In this document: positions 6,426 to 10,399 of the stretch, piece by piece
Numbering within the stretch: the stretch's first letter is position 1
Layout of the letters: every line of letters starts with the position of its first letter
Assembly: GCA_016926135.1 (NCBI GenBank)
Contig: JAFGPH010000340.1
Span: forward strand, 1 to 10,399
DNA: 10,399 nucleotides
Origin: Deltaproteobacteria bacterium
Lineage (GTDB): Bacteria; Desulfobacterota; DSM-4660; Desulfatiglandales; HGW-15
Direction of reading: 5' to 3'
Position numbers and translations under genes: made by a program
The notes under the pieces: generated by a model
What the model was told of the DNA's origin: nothing
The model's input: the letters and a program-made list of their open reading frames with translations, nothing else
Databases searched by the model: none

Positions 6426-8405
6426 ATGGCTGAGGAGAAAAAGGCTAGCGTTGAAGCGGTATACATGGAAAAGAGGGTCTTTGAGCCCGGCAAGGAGTTC
6501 GTGGAAAAGGCCCATCTAAAGAGCCTGGAAGAGTACAAGAAGATGTGGGAGCGCTCGATCAAGGACCCTGCGGGTTTCTGGGGCGATATGGCCACGGAGA
6601 TGATCGACTGGTTCAAGAAGTGGGACGGACCGGTCGAGGAATACAGCTTCAAGGACGACATCTACCTGCGCTACTTCGTGGGCGGAAAACTGAATATCAC
6701 TTACAACTGTTTGGACCGCCACCTGAAAACGTGGAGAAAGAACAAGGCGGCCCTCATCTTCCAGGGCGAGCCCCTGGAGGAAGCCCAGACCCTGACCTAC
6801 CAGCAGCTTCACCGGGAGGTTTGCAGGTTCGCCAATGTATTGAAAAAGTTCGGCGTAAAGAAGGGAGACCGGGTCGCCATTTACCTGCCCATGATCATGG
6901 AACTTCCCATCGCCATGCTGGCCTGCGCGAGGATCGGTGCCATCCACAGCATCGTGTTCGGCGGGTTCAGCGCCGAGGCCCTGAGGGACAGGATCCAGGA
7001 CTGCCAGGCCGAGACCCTGGTCACCTGCAACTGGGGCTACCGTTCAGGAAAGGTGCTCTCCAGCAAGGGAAACGCCGATGCGGCCATGGACCAGTGTCCC
7101 AGCATCAAACGGTGTGTCGTGGTCAACCGGATCGACAAGGAGACCTCCATGAAGGAGGGCCGCGACTACTGGTGGCATGAGATGATGAAGGACGCCTCGG
7201 TGGTCTGTGAACCGGAGTGGATGGACTCGGAAGACCCCCTGTTCATCCTCTACACCAGCGGCAGCACGGGGAAGCCGAAAGGGGTGCTCCACACCACGGC
7301 CGGGTATCTGCTCTTCTGCATGGCCACCATGAAATACGTGTTCGATATCCGGGACGAGGATGTGTACTGGTGTACCGCCGATATCGGCTGGGTCACCGGC
7401 CACAGCTATATCGTCTACGGACCGCTGGGCGTGGGAGCCACGTCCATCGTTTTCGAAAGTGTGCCTAACTACCCGGAACCCGACCGTTTCTGGGAGGTGG
7501 TGGAAAAATACGGGGTCAACGTATTCTACACCGCCCCTACCGCCATCCGGGCCATCATGAAGAACGGGGAAGACTGGCCGAACCGCCGTGACCTGAGTTC
7601 CCTGAGACTGCTGGGGACCGTCGGTGAGCCCATCAACCCGGAGGCCTGGATCTGGTACTACAAGGTGATCGGAAAGGAGCGCTGCCCCATCACGGACACC
7701 TGGTGGCAGACCGAGACGGGCGGTCACCTGATCTGCGGTATCCCCGGCGCCATGAACATGAAGCCGGGTTCCGCGGCCATGCCCTTCTTTGGTGTGGATC
7801 CCGTCATATTGCGCCAGGACGAGACCGAAGCGGCCGTGAACGAGGGCGGGCATCTGTGCATCAAGAAGCCGTGGCCCGGCTTCATGCGGACCGTTTACGG
7901 CGATCCCGGGCGGTTCAAGGAGCAATACTTCATCCAGCATCCGGGGTACTACTTCTCCGGTGATGGCGCCAGAAAGGACGAGGACGGTTTCTACTGGCTG
8001 ATGGGCCGGGTGGATGACGTGATCAACGTATCGGGACATCGACTGGGTACCGCCGAGATCGAGAGCGCGCTGGTTTCCCATCCCTCCGTGGCGGAGTCCG
8101 CAGTGGTCGGGTTCCCCCATGATATCAAGGGACAGGGTATTTATGCCTTTGTAACCCTGAAGGAGGGATTCAAGTCTTCGGACGATCTCAAGAAGGAACT
8201 CGTCAATCACATCAGGAAGGAGATCGGCCCGATCGCCAGTCCTGACAAGCTCCATTTCGCCGATGCCCTCCCCAAGACGCGAAGCGGCAAGATTATGCGG
8301 AGGATTTTGAGAAAGATTGCCGAAGGGGCGATCGGGGAACTGGGGGATACGTCCACATTGGCTGATCCGAGCGTTGTGGATCAACTGGTTTCCGGAAGGC
8401 AATAA
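6426..8405 (+). CDS. acs: Acetyl-CoA synthetase (AMP-forming)
   Basis: The protein has 659 residues, full length for the family (about 650). It makes acetyl-CoA from acetate, ATP and CoA, releasing AMP and pyrophosphate. Seen in order: an N-terminal ACAS region (about 35-95), the P-loop [11 protein letters not shown] (276-286), the aromatic pocket motif [10 protein letters not shown] (424-433) whose Trp pair keeps the acyl pocket small and favours acetate, the hinge [15 protein letters not shown], and the C-terminal [11 protein letters not shown] motif. K622 in that last motif is the catalytic lysine for adenylation and, in Salmonella (K609) and Bacillus, the residue inactivated by acetylation. 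An adjacent GNAT protein and AcuC-like deacetylase make such control likely here. The gene has its own promoter and a strong ribosome site, and is followed by a hairpin and an OFA carrier. Propionate as an additional substrate is possible. Confidence 0.97.
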   Translation: MAEEKKASVEAVYMEKRVFEPGKEFVEKAHLKSLEEYKKMWERSIKDPAGFWGDMATEMIDWFKKWDGPVEEYSFKDDIYLRYFVGGKLNITYNCLDRHLKTWRKNKAALIFQGEPLEEAQTLTYQQLHREVCRFANVLKKFGVKKGDRVAIYLPMIMELPIAMLACARIGAIHSIVFGGFSAEALRDRIQDCQAETLVTCNWGYRSGKVLSSKGNADAAMDQCPSIKRCVVVNRIDKETSMKEGRDYWWHEMMKDASVVCEPEWMDSEDPLFILYTSGSTGKPKGVLHTTAGYLLFCMATMKYVFDIRDEDVYWCTADIGWVTGHSYIVYGPLGVGATSIVFESVPNYPEPDRFWEVVEKYGVNVFYTAPTAIRAIMKNGEDWPNRRDLSSLRLLGTVGEPINPEAWIWYYKVIGKERCPITDTWWQTETGGHLICGIPGAMNMKPGSAAMPFFGVDPVILRQDETEAAVNEGGHLCIKKPWPGFMRTVYGDPGRFKEQYFIQHPGYYFSGDGARKDEDGFYWLMGRVDDVINVSGHRLGTAEIESALVSHPSVAESAVVGFPHDIKGQGIYAFVTLKEGFKSSDDLKKELVNHIRKEIGPIASPDKLHFADALPKTRSGKIMRRILRKIAEGAIGELGDTSTLADPSVVDQLVSGRQ

Positions 8406-8518
8406 TCGCTGAGGTTCAGCATTTCTGCCTGAACGGATGGAACCCAAGACCTCTTCCCTGTGCCGCGGGATCACTCCAATGCCAGTGCCTGTCGGCCAGT
8501 TATTCACCTCCTTTTGAA

Positions 8519-8553
8519 GGGCTTCTTCCCGGGGTTTCCCCGGGGAGAAGCCC
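8519..8553 (+). terminator. 16-bp hairpin after acs (terminator, attenuator or mRNA stabiliser)
   Basis: The 5' arm GGGCTTCTTCCCGGGG (8519-8534) pairs with the 3' arm at 8538-8553 across a TTT loop; 15 pairs are Watson-Crick and one is a G-U wobble at 8527 in RNA. It sits 113 nt after the acs stop and 54 nt before the next start. No T-run follows, so it is not a textbook intrinsic terminator. It may end most acs transcripts, protect the acs 3' end, or lower expression of the downstream carrier. The rest of the 8406-8607 spacer shows nothing else I can name. Confidence 0.6.
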
Positions 8554-8607
8554 CCTCCTGGTCCGAGGTTTCATCTGCAATCGTACGATACGGTGAAGGA
8601 GACGGAC

Positions 8608-9978
8608 ATGGCGGAATCGGTAAAAAACAAGGGATGGGCTGTAACCTTCAGCGGGACAGGGATCAACCTCGCCCTGGGAATCCTCTACACCTGGAGCATC
8701 TTCAAGGCGTCGATCAAGGCATCCGTCGACAAGGGCGGGCCCGGGGCGTTCAACTGGGACGCTGCGTCACTCAATGACCCCTACGCCGTCTGCTGCATCG
8801 TTTTCGCCTTTGCCATGATCCTGGCCGGAAAAATCCAGGACAGGTTCGGGCCCAGACTTACAGCCTTCATCGGAGGTATCCTGGTTGGAATCGGTTTCAT
8901 CTGGATATCCCAGACAACGAGTTATGCCATCTGGATTATCGGCTTCGGCGTGCTGGCGGGCACCGGGATTGGCTTCGGGTACTCGGCTGCAACGCCCCCC
9001 GCACTCAAGTGGTTCCCGCCTGAGAGAACGGGTTTGATCGCAGGACTTGTGGTCTCGGGTTTTGGACTGGCCTCCGTCTATATTGCACCCCTCGGGCAGT
9101 ATCTTGTGGGGGCGTGGGGCCTTCAGAAGGCCATGCTGTTCTTCGGCGTTGCCTTCCTCATCGTGGTGTGCGGGCTTTCCACCATGCTTGTGAACCCGCC
9201 CCAGGGATACACGCCCGGAGCCGCCCCTGCGGCTCCGTCCACCCCGGGCGGTCCCCAGGGGACGCCGAGTGAGGGCATCCGGTTGACCCCCACCATAGCA
9301 GGATGGCTTCCGGAGGCCTCCGAGGTCATCAAGGCGACCAAGGCCGTACCCATGAAACGGGACATCAGGCCTTCCGAGATCATGAAGACCCTTGACTTCT
9401 ATATCCTCTGGGGGATCTATTTTATCGGCGCCGGGGCAGGCCTGATGGTCATCGGCAGCGTTGCCGGGATGGCCAAGAAGAGCATGGGCGAGCTTGCCTT
9501 TGTGGCGGTGGCGATCCTGGCGATCGGAAATGCGGCTGGTCGCATTATCGCCGGCGTGCTCTCGGACAGGATAGGCCGCAGCAACACCCTGATCATCATG
9601 CTTTGCTTCCAGGCCCTGCTGATGTTTCTGGCCATACTGATCGTGGGAGCTGCGAATCCGAGCGGCGTTCTCGTGGTGATGATCGCCACATTTCTGGGTT
9701 TCAACTACGGCACGAATCTCTCCCTGTTCCCCTCCTACACCAAAGATCTCTGGGGCCTGAAGAATTTCGGTATCAACTACGGGCTGGTCTTCACGGCCTG
9801 GGGCGTGGGGGGGTTCGTCCTGAGCAGGCTCTCCCAGATGTTGTATGCCTCTACCGGCAGGTACAGCTCGTCCTTTGTGACAGCGATCATCCTGCTGATC
9901 ATCGGAGTCGGTTTGACCTTCGTCCTGAAGGGACGTCTGGCAAGGCAGGGACTCACGCAAAAGAAGGCGGCAAGCTAG
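8608..9978 (+). CDS. OFA-family MFS carrier (oxalate/formate antiporter-like, probable monocarboxylate transporter)
   Basis: The protein has 456 residues and 12 predicted membrane helices. The start is ATG 8608 because AAGGAGA (8596-8602) lies 5 nt before it; the GTG at 8593 lacks a site. Family marks: N-terminal GWAVTFSGTGINLALGILY, the GTGIGFGYSAATPPALKWFP segment (118-137), a motif-A-like DRFGPR (78-83), GRIIAGVLSDRIGR (311-324) in the second half, and the FPSYTKDLWGLKNFGINYG stretch (374-392). OFA proteins move small carboxylates (oxalate, formate, lactate and others). A place just behind acs suggests acetate or a related acid, by inference. The central cytoplasmic loop (about 196-260) is long and begins with a Pro/Ala/Gly-rich run (203-220). 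Expression may depend on read-through of the hairpin upstream; I see no clear promoter. Confidence 0.9.
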   Translation: MAESVKNKGWAVTFSGTGINLALGILYTWSIFKASIKASVDKGGPGAFNWDAASLNDPYAVCCIVFAFAMILAGKIQDRFGPRLTAFIGGILVGIGFIWISQTTSYAIWIIGFGVLAGTGIGFGYSAATPPALKWFPPERTGLIAGLVVSGFGLASVYIAPLGQYLVGAWGLQKAMLFFGVAFLIVVCGLSTMLVNPPQGYTPGAAPAAPSTPGGPQGTPSEGIRLTPTIAGWLPEASEVIKATKAVPMKRDIRPSEIMKTLDFYILWGIYFIGAGAGLMVIGSVAGMAKKSMGELAFVAVAILAIGNAAGRIIAGVLSDRIGRSNTLIIMLCFQALLMFLAILIVGAANPSGVLVVMIATFLGFNYGTNLSLFPSYTKDLWGLKNFGINYGLVFTAWGVGGFVLSRLSQMLYASTGRYSSSFVTAIILLIIGVGLTFVLKGRLARQGLTQKKAAS

Positions 9979-10050
9979 CCAGGCCACGGTCATGCCGCGG
10001 AGGGGAAGATGGATTGGCAAGCGCAATAGGAGTTCCGGTCTCATGACGCT

Positions 10051-10079
10051 GTGACACGTTTTTTCGAATCATCGATAAG
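10051..10079 (+). promoter_or_regulatory. Possible promoter of the dodecin gene
   Basis: GTGACA (10051-10056, 5 of 6 to the -35 consensus), 17 nt, then GATAAG (10074-10079, 4 of 6 to the -10). The predicted start (about 10086) falls just before the ribosome site, giving a very short leader of about 14 nt. A direct repeat GAGTTCCG occurs at 10030-10037 and 10079-10086. Modest support only. Confidence 0.3.
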
Positions 10080-10099
10080 AGTTCCGAAAGGAGGACATT

Positions 10100-10309
10100 A
10101 TGCCGGGTAGTACCTATAAGATCATTGAACTGGTTGGAACCAGTGACCTCTCCTGGGAGGATGCCGCGAGGCTCGCGGTGGAAACAGCAGGAAAGACCCT
10201 CGAAGATTTGAGGGTTGCCGAAGTAACCAGACTGGACCTGACCGTGGAAAACGGAAAGGTGAAGGCCTTCCGGGCCAGGCTCAACGTATCCTTCAAAGTG
10301 ATCGCCTGA
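10100..10309 (+). CDS. Dodecin-family small protein lacking the flavin-stacking Trp
   Basis: The protein has 69 residues, normal for dodecins, which assemble as hollow 12-mers that store or buffer flavins and, in some bacteria, CoA. The N-terminal YKIIELVGTSDLSWEDAA, the middle KTLEDLR.AEV and the C-terminal RARLNVSFKV fit the family's strand-helix-strand-strand fold. Known flavin-binding members carry Trp where this protein has V39 (LRVAEV instead of LRWAEV or LDWFEV), so the usual aromatic flavin sandwich should be absent; W19 in the helix is elsewhere. AAAGGAGG (10087-10094) is a strong ribosome site 5 nt before the ATG. It follows the OFA carrier by 121 nt. Family membership is confident; ligand unknown. 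Confidence 0.9.
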   Translation: MPGSTYKIIELVGTSDLSWEDAARLAVETAGKTLEDLRVAEVTRLDLTVENGKVKAFRARLNVSFKVIA

Positions 10310-10328
10310 GTCCGGTCGTCACACCCCT

Positions 10329-10354
10329 GGGGGCTTGCCCGCCGGTGGGCCCCC
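10329..10354 (+). terminator. GC-rich hairpin after the dodecin gene
   Basis: GGGGGC (10329-10334) can pair with GCCCCC (10349-10354), and an alternative inner stem GCCC (10337-10340) with GGGC (10347-10350) competes with it. A second short stem GGCCT/AGGCC (10365-10369 and 10375-10379) follows. There is no T-run, so this is a candidate transcript end rather than a proven intrinsic terminator. Confidence 0.4.
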
Positions 10355-10399
10355 TCTGGAATTTGGCCTACCCAAGGCCTCCTGCACAATAGGCAGTGC

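Noticed and set aside
7044..8507. 487-codon open frame on the - strand
   Set aside because: It is antisense to acs and full of His/Gly/Val/Asp typical of reverse-strand shadows, with no family signature.
8767..10044. 425-codon open frame on the - strand
   Set aside because: It is antisense to the OFA carrier; charged, low-complexity shadow composition, without domain features.
10040..10064. T-run at 10059-10064 as an intrinsic terminator of the OFA carrier
   Set aside because: No stem of useful length precedes the T-run; only scattered 3-base complementarity is present.

Overview
The window is a GC-rich (by eye about 60%), densely packed bacterial segment with every recognisable gene on the + strand. 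The gene types suggest an anaerobic deltaproteobacterium (Desulfobacterota; sulfate-reducing or syntrophic type): an OFA-type MFS carrier beside an acetyl-CoA synthetase, a dCache sensor kinase of the PHFVIAV type, and a stand-alone dodecin. This placement is inferred from protein style only; the window contains no rRNA or other marker gene.

Layout. (1) Positions 2-1099 hold the 3' part of an MFS transporter cut by the window edge, followed by a short C/G-tract spacer with an inverted repeat. (2) Positions 1210-6169 look like one tightly packed operon of four genes: a receiver-CBS response regulator, a membrane dCache sensor kinase whose usual phospho-acceptor histidine is replaced, a large protein with a GNAT acetyltransferase core, and an AcuC-like zinc deacetylase. 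The junctions are 8 nt, an ATGA-type contact, and a 29-nt overlap. (3) An AT-richer 256-nt spacer carries a good sigma70 promoter, a palindrome overlapping its -10 box and an upstream set of CCTGT repeats. (4) Positions 6426-8405 encode an AMP-forming acetyl-CoA synthetase. (5) A 16-bp hairpin separates it from an OFA-family carrier (8608-9978). (6) A dodecin-family gene (10100-10309), lacking the usual flavin-stacking tryptophan, ends the window, with a GC-rich hairpin behind it.

How the genes may work together. In Bacillus subtilis, acetyl-CoA synthetase is inactivated by the GNAT enzyme AcuA and reactivated by the deacetylase AcuC; the genes sit with acuB, which encodes a CBS-domain protein. 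Here the same ingredients (GNAT, deacetylase, CBS protein, Acs) occur together, but the CBS pair is fused to a phospho-receiver and comes with a dCache membrane sensor. The natural hypothesis is an acetate-activation module: the carrier imports acetate or another small carboxylate, Acs activates it, reversible lysine acetylation at K622 sets Acs activity, and an envelope sensor plus adenylate-sensing CBS domains adjust the acetylation balance or expression. The parts are read from the sequence; their coupling is inference.
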